Positions 1-5,267 of a stretch of 5,267 bases of DNA are shown in pieces. How positions within the stretch are numbered: the first letter of the stretch is position 1; each line of letters starts with the position of its first letter. This DNA is from Pseudomonadota bacterium (lineage in GTDB: Bacteria > Pseudomonadota > Alphaproteobacteria > Sphingomonadales > Sphingomonadaceae): positions 1 through 5,267 of the forward strand of contig JAEWKG010000338.1 in NCBI GenBank assembly GCA_023386135.1, in the 5' to 3' direction. A program made the position numbers and the translations under genes. The notes beneath the pieces were generated by a model. It had not been told where the DNA came from and searched no databases. It saw nothing but the letters and a program-made list of their open reading frames with translations.

Positions 1-43
1 CCGGGGGGGGGTCGCAGGTCGTCTTCGATAGGCTCGACCGATC
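1..43. other. Short downstream region with a G9 run
   Basis: These 43 bases follow the last stop codon of the operon. They hold a run of nine G (3-11) and a weak 5-base inverted repeat, GGTCG...CGACC on the minus strand. No stem followed by a U-run is seen, so no terminator is called. The CTTCGATAGGCTCGACC stretch (23-39) faintly resembles another short sphingomonad intergenic repeat, but the match is too loose to call. Confidence 0.4.
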
Positions 44-1111
44 TCAGTAGCCGGCCAGGGTCGCGAAGCGGTTTTTGAGGTAGCCGGTCGAACCCCTGGC
101 CGCCTCCTGCACCCTTGCCCGCTTGAGGTAGAAGCCGATGTCGTATTCGTCGGTCATCCCGAAGCCGCCATGAAGTTGCACCCCCTCACGGCTGATCGTG
201 TGCAGCACGCGGTTGGCTTCGGCTTTGGCGACCGTCGCGGCACGGGCCACGCCGAAGCCGCTGTCGAGCGCTTCAAGCCCGCCCTCGACCGCCGAGCGCA
301 TCATCGCAAGATCGCCGAACAGGTCGGCCATCCGGTGCTGTAGCGCCTGGAAGCTCGCCAGCACCTGATTGAACTGCACGCGCTGCTTTAGGTAATCGAG
401 CGTCACGTCGAATACCTGTTGCGCCATGCCGCGCATCTCGGCCGCGGTGAGGATGCGCGCGCGATCGAGCACGTCGTCAAGCAGCGTGTCGCCACCGCCC
501 GCGAGCTTGTCCGCCGCCGCGCCGGTGAAGGTCACTTGCGCGTGACTGCGCTGGTCGGTCAGCTTGCGGTCCGACAGCGAGACGCCGTCGCCCTTCTCGA
601 CGAGGTAGAGCCCGTCGGCCGCGGCGACCACGAACAGCGACGCACCGTGCGCCTCGTGCACGAACGCCTTGGTACCGGTGAGCTTGCCGCCTTCGACCTT
701 CGCGGCCGACTTGCCAGTGAAGCGCGGCCCTTCGTCGACCGCGAGCGTGCCGACCACTTCGCCAGTGGCGAGCTTGGGCAGCCACTTCGCCTTCTGCTCG
801 TCGCTGCCGCCGAGCACGATTGCGCTCGCGGCGATGGTCGTCGCGACCAGCGGGCTCGCCGCCAAGGTCTTGCCGAGCTCCTCCGCCACCAGCCCGGCGC
901 TCATCCAGCCGAAATCGCTGCCGCCGAACTGCTCTGGGATGACAATCCCGGCCCAGCCCATCTCGCCCATCGTGCGCCACACCTCGGGCGAATAGCCCTC
1001 TGCTGGCGTCTCATTGCGCACCTTGCGCCACGCGGCGACCGGGTTCTCGTTGGTCGCCCAGCCGCGCGCCATGTCGCGCAGCATTTCCTGTTCTTCGTTG
1101 AGAATAGCCAT
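44..1111 (-). CDS. Acyl-CoA dehydrogenase-like, probable non-catalytic (small/beta-type) subunit
   Basis: A 355-residue ACAD homologue, shorter than the usual 380-400. Seen: N-terminal helices with MGWAGIVIPEQFGG (51-64); a degenerate segment LAVDEGPRFTGKS (123-135) where catalytic ACADs have TEPxxGSD; a beta domain; then a well-kept RVQFNQVLASFQALQHRMAD (244-263) and QLHGGFGMTDEYDI (312-325), both FAD-contact or fold motifs. Neither known catalytic base is present: Ala218 occupies the isovaleryl-type position and Arg339 (ARGST, 338-342) the MCAD-type position. This matches beta subunits of alpha2beta2 ACADs, which complete the FAD site of a catalytic partner, here most likely the gene 14 bases upstream. 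An alternative reading is the small subunit of a pimeloyl-CoA dehydrogenase-like enzyme. The start at 1111 was chosen over an in-frame ATG at 1225, because the extra 38 residues overlap the upstream gene and do not look like an ACAD, and AGAGG lies 10 bases before 1111. Confidence 0.92.
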   Translation of the reverse strand: MAILNEEQEMLRDMARGWATNENPVAAWRKVRNETPAEGYSPEVWRTMGEMGWAGIVIPEQFGGSDFGWMSAGLVAEELGKTLAASPLVATTIAASAIVLGGSDEQKAKWLPKLATGEVVGTLAVDEGPRFTGKSAAKVEGGKLTGTKAFVHEAHGASLFVVAAADGLYLVEKGDGVSLSDRKLTDQRSHAQVTFTGAAADKLAGGGDTLLDDVLDRARILTAAEMRGMAQQVFDVTLDYLKQRVQFNQVLASFQALQHRMADLFGDLAMMRSAVEGGLEALDSGFGVARAATVAKAEANRVLHTISREGVQLHGGFGMTDEYDIGFYLKRARVQEAARGSTGYLKNRFATLAGY

Positions 1112-1121
1112 GTCCCGCGCG

Positions 1122-1126
1122 CCTCT
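1122..1126 (-). promoter_or_regulatory. Ribosome binding site of the small ACAD subunit
   Basis: AGAGG on the minus strand begins at the last base of the upstream TAA stop and lies 10 bases before the ATG at 1111. The match is moderate and the spacing long, but no comparable site precedes the alternative upstream ATG at 1225. Confidence 0.5.
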
Positions 1127-2337
1127 TACTGGTGGTCCAACATGCCGAGCACGCGCTTGGCGATGATGTTGTTCTGGATTTCGGTCGAGCCGCCGTAGAT
1201 CGTGGTCGCCTTGCCGAATAGCCATGCGCGCACGCCGGCGAGCTCGCTCTCGGAGAAGCCTTCGCCTTCCCAGCCGAGGCCCTGCAGGCCCATGATCTCG
1301 ATCAGCATCTCGGACCGTTCCTGGCCGAGCTTGGTGCCGAGCTTCTTGAGCACCGAGCTGATTTCGCTGACGCCTCCGGCGGCTTTAGACTCCTCGACCG
1401 CGCGCTTGGCGGTGAGGAGGAAGCTCTGCCAGCGGATCTCGAAGTCGGCGATCTTGTCGCGCAGCACCTTGTCGGCGATCGCTCCCCTTTCGTCGGTTTC
1501 GACGTACTTCTTGGCGATGTCGGCCAGGCTCGCGCCCATCAGACGGGCCATGCTGCCACCGCCCGAGAGGTTGGTGCGTTCGTGCTGGAGAAGGCGCTTG
1601 CCGATGGTCCAGCCCTGGCCCTCGCGCCCGACCAGGTTTTCCTTCGGCACCTTCACGTCGGTGAAGAAGGTCTCGCAGAACGGGCTCATGCCGCTGATCA
1701 TCTGGATCGGGCGCACTTCGACGCCCGGGTCCTTCATGTCGATCAGCATGAACGAGATGCCGTTGTGCTTGTCGCTGCGGTCGGTGCGGACGATCGCGAA
1801 GCACTTGTCCGCCCACTGGCCGCCGCTGGTCCAGGTCTTCTGGCCGTTGACGAGGTAGTGATCGCCCTTGTCCTCGGCGAAAGTCTGCAGGTTGGCGAGG
1901 TCGGACCCGGCGTTGGGTTCGGAGTAGCCCTGGCACCAGCGGATCTCGCCGCGAGCGATCGCGGGGATGTGCTCCTTCTTCTGCTCTTCGTTGCCGAATT
2001 CGAGCAGGGTGGGGCCGAACATCATCACGCCCATGCCGCCAATGGGATTGTAGGCCCCGGCCTTGGCCATCTCCTCATTGAGGATCGCCGCCTGCTTGCG
2101 GCTGAGCCCGCCGCCGCCGTACTCCTTCGGCCAGGTGGGCACGCCCCAACCACGCTCGCCCATCGCCTCGCGCCAGGCCTTCTCGGCCGGGCCTTCCCGG
2201 GTCGGGCCTTCGACGCTCGCGAGCGCGTTGCCTTTGCCTTTCAGCTCGGGCGGGAAGTTTTCGGCCAGGAACGCCTTCACTTCCTCGCGGAAGGTGTCGT
2301 CGGCGCTCGCCTCTTTGGGTTCGGCCAGGGTCGCCAT
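1126..2337 (-). CDS. Acyl-CoA dehydrogenase, catalytic (large/alpha-type) subunit
   Basis: A 403-residue ACAD, probably the catalytic half of a heteromeric enzyme with the next gene. Seen: helical N-terminal domain with GERGWGVPTWPKEYGG (60-75), the flavin/substrate motif CQGYSEPNAGSDLA (135-148), beta domain with GQKTWTSGGQWAD (165-177), then QHERTNLSGGG (251-261), MGLQGLGWEG (349-358) and the C-terminal IYGGSTEIQ (380-388). The usual C-terminal catalytic Glu (YEGT in MCAD) is Gly here. Glu253 in QHERT aligns by eye with the alternative catalytic Glu of isovaleryl-CoA dehydrogenase, and with the base reported for steroid side-chain dehydrogenases. The R-x-QF...FQ helix that binds a neighbour's FAD is not recognisable (about 280-305). 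The ATG at 2337 has AAGGAG 6 bases upstream and lies 21 bases after the transporter stop. Family certain; heteromer and substrate inferred. Confidence 0.95.
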   Translation of the reverse strand: MATLAEPKEASADDTFREEVKAFLAENFPPELKGKGNALASVEGPTREGPAEKAWREAMGERGWGVPTWPKEYGGGGLSRKQAAILNEEMAKAGAYNPIGGMGVMMFGPTLLEFGNEEQKKEHIPAIARGEIRWCQGYSEPNAGSDLANLQTFAEDKGDHYLVNGQKTWTSGGQWADKCFAIVRTDRSDKHNGISFMLIDMKDPGVEVRPIQMISGMSPFCETFFTDVKVPKENLVGREGQGWTIGKRLLQHERTNLSGGGSMARLMGASLADIAKKYVETDERGAIADKVLRDKIADFEIRWQSFLLTAKRAVEESKAAGGVSEISSVLKKLGTKLGQERSEMLIEIMGLQGLGWEGEGFSESELAGVRAWLFGKATTIYGGSTEIQNNIIAKRVLGMLDHQ

Positions 2338-2343
2338 GTCTCT

Positions 2344-2349
2344 CTCCTT
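2344..2349 (-). promoter_or_regulatory. Ribosome binding site of the large ACAD subunit
   Basis: AAGGAG on the minus strand ends 6 bases before the ATG at 2337. It sits in the 21-base gap after the transporter's TAG stop and is one of the two strongest such sites in the window. Confidence 0.75.
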
Positions 2350-2358
2350 ATCGGGCCA

Positions 2359-3846
2359 CTAGCGGGCGGGTGCGCCGAGCGGCGCGTCCTGCATTTCTCG
2401 GGCTTTTGCTTCGGCCTCTCGTGCGCGCAAGCGCGCGACGTTGGCAAGATGTTTTGCCTCGGTGATCGGATAGAACCAGATGATCGCGCAGCCGACGATC
2501 CACAGGCCCATCACCATCGGGACGTAGTGCGCGATCAGGCTATCGGTCATCGCTTCGGTGACCTTGGCCGGATCGATTCCGGCCGGAAACCGTGAGGTCT
2601 CGATCACGATTCCGGCGGTCAGGATGCCGAGACCGCTGGCGCACTGCGTGGCGAAGCTGGACGCGGCGAAATAGATGCCCGCATTATGGCGGCCCGATCG
2701 CACCGCGTCGTCCTCCACCACATCGGCCAGCATCGCGGCGGTCATCATCAGGCTCAATGCCACCATCGCGCCGTAGACCGCGCCGATGACCAGCAGGGTC
2801 GGCATCAGCAGCGGGTGTCCGGGCGGAAAGAACAGGTCGAGATAGACCAGCCACAGCGGACTGGTGCCGAGCGTAACGCCGGCCAACGCCATCCACAGCG
2901 AGGTGTTGCGCTTGCCCCACCAGCGCGTGACGACCGGCGCCAGGGGAAGGGCGACGCACACGGCGAGAAAACCATCGAGGGTCAATAGCGCAAGCTGGCC
3001 GGACGATAGCTTGTAGACGTAAGTCCCGAAGTAGAGCGAGGTCGCGCCGTACAGGCCAATCGCGGTCCATTTCAGGATCGCGAAACCGAACACGGTCAGG
3101 AAGGCGCGGTTGCGGAAGGCGATGCCCATTTCCTTGAAGTGGGTCATCACGCCGCCCGTTTCGGCGCGCTCGTCCGCCTGGCGGATGAACGGAATGCGCG
3201 ACCGCGTTCCCCAGCCGCACACCAGGATGCTGACGAGGATCAGGGCCGCGGCGGTCAGCGCGAACGGCGTGTAGCCCGCCGGATTGAGCTGGCCCTTGGG
3301 ATACTCCGGCGTCGCGACGAAAAAGAACTTCAGAGCCAGGGCGGCGAAAGCGAAGGTGCCGGCGTAGGCGAACCAGTAGCGCAAGCCGTACAAGCGGCTG
3401 CGCTCGGCGTAATCCTGCGTGAGCTCGCTGCCGAGCGCGTTCGCGGGCACCTGGTACATGCTCATGAACACGCGCGCCAACGCGGCAAAGGCGAAGATCC
3501 ACACGCCCATCGCGAAATCGCCGAGCCCGCGCGGCGGAAACCAGGTCAGCGCGAAGAACAGGGCGGCGGGAATGGCGGCACTGTAGATGAAGGGGTGCCT
3601 GCGGCCGAGGCGCGAGCGCGTGAGGTCCGAGACGCGGCCGATGAGCGGATCGATCAGGGCGTCGACCAGCAGCGTCAGCGCGATGGCTGTCGACACCACC
3701 GAGGCTTTCACGCCGAGGACCTGATTGAAATAGAGCAGCAGATAGGTCGAAAAGGCCGTGCTCTTCACCCCATCGGCGATCGCGCCGAACGCAAAAGCGG
3801 TGCGGGTGGCGCGGGTGAGCGGTGGGATGGCGACGTCGGCTTTCAA
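2359..3846 (-). CDS. MFS transporter, GPH/MFS_2 (sugar:cation symporter-like) family
   Basis: A 495-residue inner-membrane protein with about 12 hydrophobic helices (roughly 15-40, 47-70, 87-105, 113-134, 157-179, 195-215, 249-276, 285-307, 317-341, 348-373, 391-416, 439-461) and a charged cytoplasmic C-terminal tail. Seen: the family loop after helix 2, DPLIGRVSDLTRSRLGRRHP (66-85), and the helix 4-5 motif around VPANALGSELTQDY (133-146). Asp62 and Asp66 are spaced like the two helix-2 Asp residues that bind the coupling cation in MelB. By hand alignment the conserved helix-11 Lys is Gln401. Known family members move sugars, glucuronides, or (animal MFSD2A) lysophospholipids with Na+ or H+. 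Its position between dehydrogenase genes suggests import of the compound they break down, which is inference. The start is taken as TTG at 3846, overlapping the upstream stop as TTGA, with GGAGG 7 bases before it. An in-frame ATG at 4206 would add 120 non-transporter-like residues and is rejected. Confidence 0.93.
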   Translation of the reverse strand: MKADVAIPPLTRATRTAFAFGAIADGVKSTAFSTYLLLYFNQVLGVKASVVSTAIALTLLVDALIDPLIGRVSDLTRSRLGRRHPFIYSAAIPAALFFALTWFPPRGLGDFAMGVWIFAFAALARVFMSMYQVPANALGSELTQDYAERSRLYGLRYWFAYAGTFAFAALALKFFFVATPEYPKGQLNPAGYTPFALTAAALILVSILVCGWGTRSRIPFIRQADERAETGGVMTHFKEMGIAFRNRAFLTVFGFAILKWTAIGLYGATSLYFGTYVYKLSSGQLALLTLDGFLAVCVALPLAPVVTRWWGKRNTSLWMALAGVTLGTSPLWLVYLDLFFPPGHPLLMPTLLVIGAVYGAMVALSLMMTAAMLADVVEDDAVRSGRHNAGIYFAASSFATQCASGLGILTAGIVIETSRFPAGIDPAKVTEAMTDSLIAHYVPMVMGLWIVGCAIIWFYPITEAKHLANVARLRAREAEAKAREMQDAPLGAPAR

Positions 3847-5150
3847 GCGACTGCCTCCGCGGCGTCCTGAATATCGCCGATGGGATCGGGATAAAGCTCC
3901 AGCGCCAGCGCGCGCCGATTGAGCGTGGAGTAGTCGGGAAACACTGGGTCCTTCACGTCGCGGTAGGCCTTGAGGTGCTGCTTGGCGACGGTGACCTTGT
4001 GTACCTCGGTCGGGCCGTCGGCGATGCCCATTACCATGGCGCCGATCAGGCCGCCGACGAACGGCATCTCGTTCGACACGCCGAGGCTGCCGTGGATGTG
4101 GATGCAGCGCTTGGCGATGTTGGCGTAGACTGTCGGCATCAGCGCCTTGATCGCGGCGATGTCCTTCCGCACCCGGCGGTAGTCCTGGTACTTGTCGATC
4201 GTCCACGCGGTCTTGAGCACGAACAGCTTGAACTGCTCGAGTTCGATGTAGCTGTCGGCGATATCGAACTGAACGCCTTGGTAGTCGGCCAAAGTGCCGG
4301 TGCGGGTGGTGCGGCTGACCGCACGGCGGCTCATCTTGTCGAGCAGCTTCTTGCAGTTGCCGACCGTGCGCATTGCGTGGTGCACGCGCCCACCGCCGAG
4401 CCGGGTCTGCGAGATCGCGAACGCGCCGCCGCGCTCGCCGAGCAGGTGATCGGCGGGCACACGCACGTCGGTGTAGCGGATGTAGCTCTCGCTGCCGTCG
4501 GGCTGGCCATAGACGCCGACGTTGCGGACGATCTCGACCCCGGGCGTGTCGACGGGCACGATGAACATGCTCATCCGCTCATGGCGGGGCGCGTCGGGAT
4601 CGGTCACCGCCATCACGATGAGGAATTCGGCCCACTTGCCGTTGGTCGAGAACCACTTTTCGCCGTTGATCTTCCAGTGGTTGCCGTCCTGCTCGGCGCG
4701 GGTGACGAAGTTGGTCGGGTCGGAGCCGCCCTGCGGCTCGGTCATTGAGAACGCGCTGACGATCTTGTTGTCGAGCAGCGGCTGGAGGTACTGCTCCTTC
4801 TGCTCGGGCGTGCCGTAGTGGGCGATGATCTCGGCGTTGCCGGTGTCGGGCGCCTGGCACCCGAACACGATGGGGGCGAACGTGGCGCCGCCGATGATTT
4901 CGTTCATGAGGCCGAGCTTGACCTGACCGTAACCCTGGCCGCCGAGCTCCGGCCCGAGATGGCACGCCCACAGACCCTGGCTTTTGACCTCATTCTGAAG
5001 CGGCTGGACCAGCGCGTTGCGGCGCTCGTTCTTCACATCGTAGGGATGGATGCCGAGGTATCCGAGCGGTTCGACTTTCTCGTCGACGAACGACTGCATC
5101 CAGTCGAGCTTCGCCTGAAATTCAGGGTCGGTCTCGAAATCCCACGCCAT
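3843..5150 (-). CDS. Acyl-CoA dehydrogenase, ACAD10/11-like, first gene of the operon
   Basis: This 435-residue flavoprotein probably introduces a C2-C3 double bond into an acyl-CoA in the cytoplasm and passes electrons to electron-transferring flavoprotein. Seen: an N-terminal helical domain (about 1-130), the flavin/substrate strand motif SMTEPQGGSD (135-144), a middle beta domain to about 240, then the C-terminal helical domain with RLGGGRVHHAMR (250-261), IHGSLGVSNEMPF (351-363) and ADGPTEVH (377-384). The GRVHHAMR and ADGPTEVH signatures resemble the dehydrogenase domain of animal ACAD10/ACAD11, where Asp takes the place of the usual catalytic Glu; here that residue is Asp378. The N terminus and about 45 residues after ADGPTEVH are somewhat longer than in short-chain ACADs. 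The ATG at 5150 has a GGGAGAG site 7-9 bases upstream. Its stop codon overlaps the transporter start. Family assignment is firm; the substrate is unknown. Confidence 0.95.
   Translation of the reverse strand: MAWDFETDPEFQAKLDWMQSFVDEKVEPLGYLGIHPYDVKNERRNALVQPLQNEVKSQGLWACHLGPELGGQGYGQVKLGLMNEIIGGATFAPIVFGCQAPDTGNAEIIAHYGTPEQKEQYLQPLLDNKIVSAFSMTEPQGGSDPTNFVTRAEQDGNHWKINGEKWFSTNGKWAEFLIVMAVTDPDAPRHERMSMFIVPVDTPGVEIVRNVGVYGQPDGSESYIRYTDVRVPADHLLGERGGAFAISQTRLGGGRVHHAMRTVGNCKKLLDKMSRRAVSRTTRTGTLADYQGVQFDIADSYIELEQFKLFVLKTAWTIDKYQDYRRVRKDIAAIKALMPTVYANIAKRCIHIHGSLGVSNEMPFVGGLIGAMVMGIADGPTEVHKVTVAKQHLKAYRDVKDPVFPDYSTLNRRALALELYPDPIGDIQDAAEAVA
3854..3858 (-). promoter_or_regulatory. Ribosome binding site deciding the TTG start of the transporter
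   Basis: GGAGG on the minus strand lies inside the last codons of the upstream dehydrogenase, exactly 7 bases before TTG (3846-3844). Its strength and spacing support the unusual TTG start. The TTGA overlap with the preceding stop suggests that the two genes are translated in a coupled way. Confidence 0.8.
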
Positions 5151-5157
5151 CGCATGT

Positions 5158-5164
5158 CTCTCCC
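5158..5164 (-). promoter_or_regulatory. Ribosome binding site of the first ACAD gene
   Basis: GGGAGAG on the minus strand, with the GGAG core at 5163-5160, lies 9 bases before the ATG at 5150. An out-of-frame ATG at 5155 lies only 4 bases from the same core, which is too close for efficient use, so the spacing favours 5150. Confidence 0.6.
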
Positions 5165-5182
5165 GCCGGCCGCTTTGATGCG

Positions 5183-5198
5183 GCTCGACGAATCGAGC
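5183..5198. repeat. Short perfect palindrome over the -10/start region
   Basis: GCTCGA and TCGAGC form a perfect 6-base inverted repeat around a 4-base centre. It overlaps the last bases of the candidate -10 box and the expected transcription start, where a repressor operator could sit. Its short length means that chance occurrence is quite possible. Confidence 0.3.
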
Positions 5199-5223
5199 AT
5201 ACCGCTTTTTGGAATGGCGGCAA
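5196..5223 (-). promoter_or_regulatory. Candidate sigma70-type promoter for the operon
   Basis: On the minus strand, TTGCCG (5223-5218) and TATGCT (5201-5196) are separated by 16 bases. Each matches the consensus at four of six positions. Transcription would begin near 5189, leaving a leader of about 40 bases before the first gene. This is the best pair in the 117-base upstream region, but alphaproteobacterial promoters are loosely conserved, so it stays a candidate. Confidence 0.4.
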
Positions 5224-5228
5224 CAGTC

Positions 5229-5252
5229 GTCATCCCAGCGAAAGCTGGGATC
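5229..5252. repeat. Hairpin repeat resembling a dispersed REP-like element of sphingomonads
   Basis: The plus strand carries ATCCCAGC, a GAAA loop, then GCTGGGAT (5232-5251): a perfect 8-base stem with a GNRA-type tetraloop. The surrounding GTCATCCCAGC...GCTGGGATC sequence resembles a short non-coding repeat I recall as scattered through intergenic regions of sphingomonads and Erythrobacter. Only one copy is visible and the window edge cuts off what follows, so repetitiveness cannot be shown here. Lying upstream of the operon, it could also serve as the terminator or transcript end of a gene beyond the window. Confidence 0.55.
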
Positions 5253-5267
5253 GCGTTGATCTGGCGC

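Noticed and set aside
11..43. Possible terminator GGTCG...CGACC downstream of the last gene
   Set aside because: A 5-base stem with a 13-base loop, followed by G/C-rich sequence rather than a U-run.
419..1198. 259-codon plus-strand open frame opposite the small ACAD subunit
   Set aside because: Low-complexity Arg/Ala/His/Leu-rich translation without motifs, opposite a well-supported ACAD gene.
1112..1225. 38-codon upstream extension of the small ACAD subunit
   Set aside because: It overlaps the end of the large subunit and encodes a basic non-ACAD stretch, whereas MAILNEEQEMLRD at 1111 is a normal ACAD N terminus.
2372..2385. GCGCC-GAGC-GGCGC hairpin near the transporter's stop codon, considered as a terminator or RNA-processing site
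   Set aside because: Only a 5-base stem, no U-run, inside the coding region, and such GC hairpins are frequent by chance at this base composition.
1582..2595. 337-codon plus-strand open frame across the large ACAD subunit and the transporter end
   Set aside because: It crosses two real minus-strand genes, has no family motifs, and looks like an antisense shadow.
3139..3870. 243-codon plus-strand open frame opposite the transporter
   Set aside because: Gln/Arg/Glu/Gly-rich translation, as expected opposite hydrophobic transmembrane codons. No independent support.
3847..4206. 120-codon upstream extension of the transporter to an ATG at 4206
   Set aside because: The translation is Arg/Gln/Pro-rich, lies inside the first dehydrogenase in another frame, and has no transporter character. 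The TTG at 3846 has a strong ribosome site.
3822..4748. 308-codon open frame on the plus strand opposite the first dehydrogenase
   Set aside because: Its composition (many Val, Ala, His, Asp, Arg) is typical of the antisense frame of a GC-rich gene. It shows no recognisable domain and lies fully over a confident ACAD gene.

Overview
The window is a single minus-strand operon of four genes that fills nearly all of it: an acyl-CoA dehydrogenase (5150 to 3843), a 12-helix MFS transporter of the GPH/MFS_2 type (3846 to 2359), and two adjacent acyl-CoA dehydrogenase genes (2337 to 1126 and 1111 to 44). Spacing is very tight: a 4-base TTGA stop/start overlap, then gaps of 21 and 14 bases. One transcript starting near the right edge probably covers all four.

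The DNA is GC-rich, with long antisense open frames of the kind GC-rich coding DNA produces. The organism is probably an alphaproteobacterium, most likely a sphingomonad (Novosphingobium/Sphingomonas/Erythrobacter type). This rests on the overall style of the proteins, the GAGAGAC-ATG start contexts, and a hairpin repeat at the right edge (GTCATCCCAGC-GAAA-GCTGGGATC) that resembles short dispersed repeats I recall from those genomes. The taxonomic call is an inference.

Layout, in the direction of transcription: a 117-base upstream region (5267-5151) holds the hairpin repeat, a candidate sigma70-type promoter and a small palindrome over the -10. The first gene is an ACAD10/11-like dehydrogenase with Asp where most acyl-CoA dehydrogenases (ACADs) have the catalytic Glu. 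The transporter follows, on a TTG start with a strong GGAGG site. Last come two ACAD subunits that look like an obligate hetero-oligomer: the 403-residue one keeps the flavin/substrate motif and a catalytic Glu, while the 355-residue one has lost both but keeps the FAD-contacting Arg/Gln helix that its partner lacks. Only 43 bases lie beyond the last stop codon, and no terminator is visible there.

Taken together, this looks like an uptake-plus-activation module: one transporter and two different alpha,beta-dehydrogenation enzymes acting on CoA thioesters. The paired ACAD design is best known from steroid side-chain degradation (alpha2beta2 enzymes) and also recalls the large/small subunits of pimeloyl-CoA dehydrogenase, so a bulky, cyclic or dicarboxylic acyl-CoA is a reasonable guess. 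No CoA ligase, hydratase, thiolase or regulator is in the window, so the substrate is not determined. I found no RNA gene, CRISPR array, insertion sequence or phage gene, and nothing that amounts to a clearly new system.
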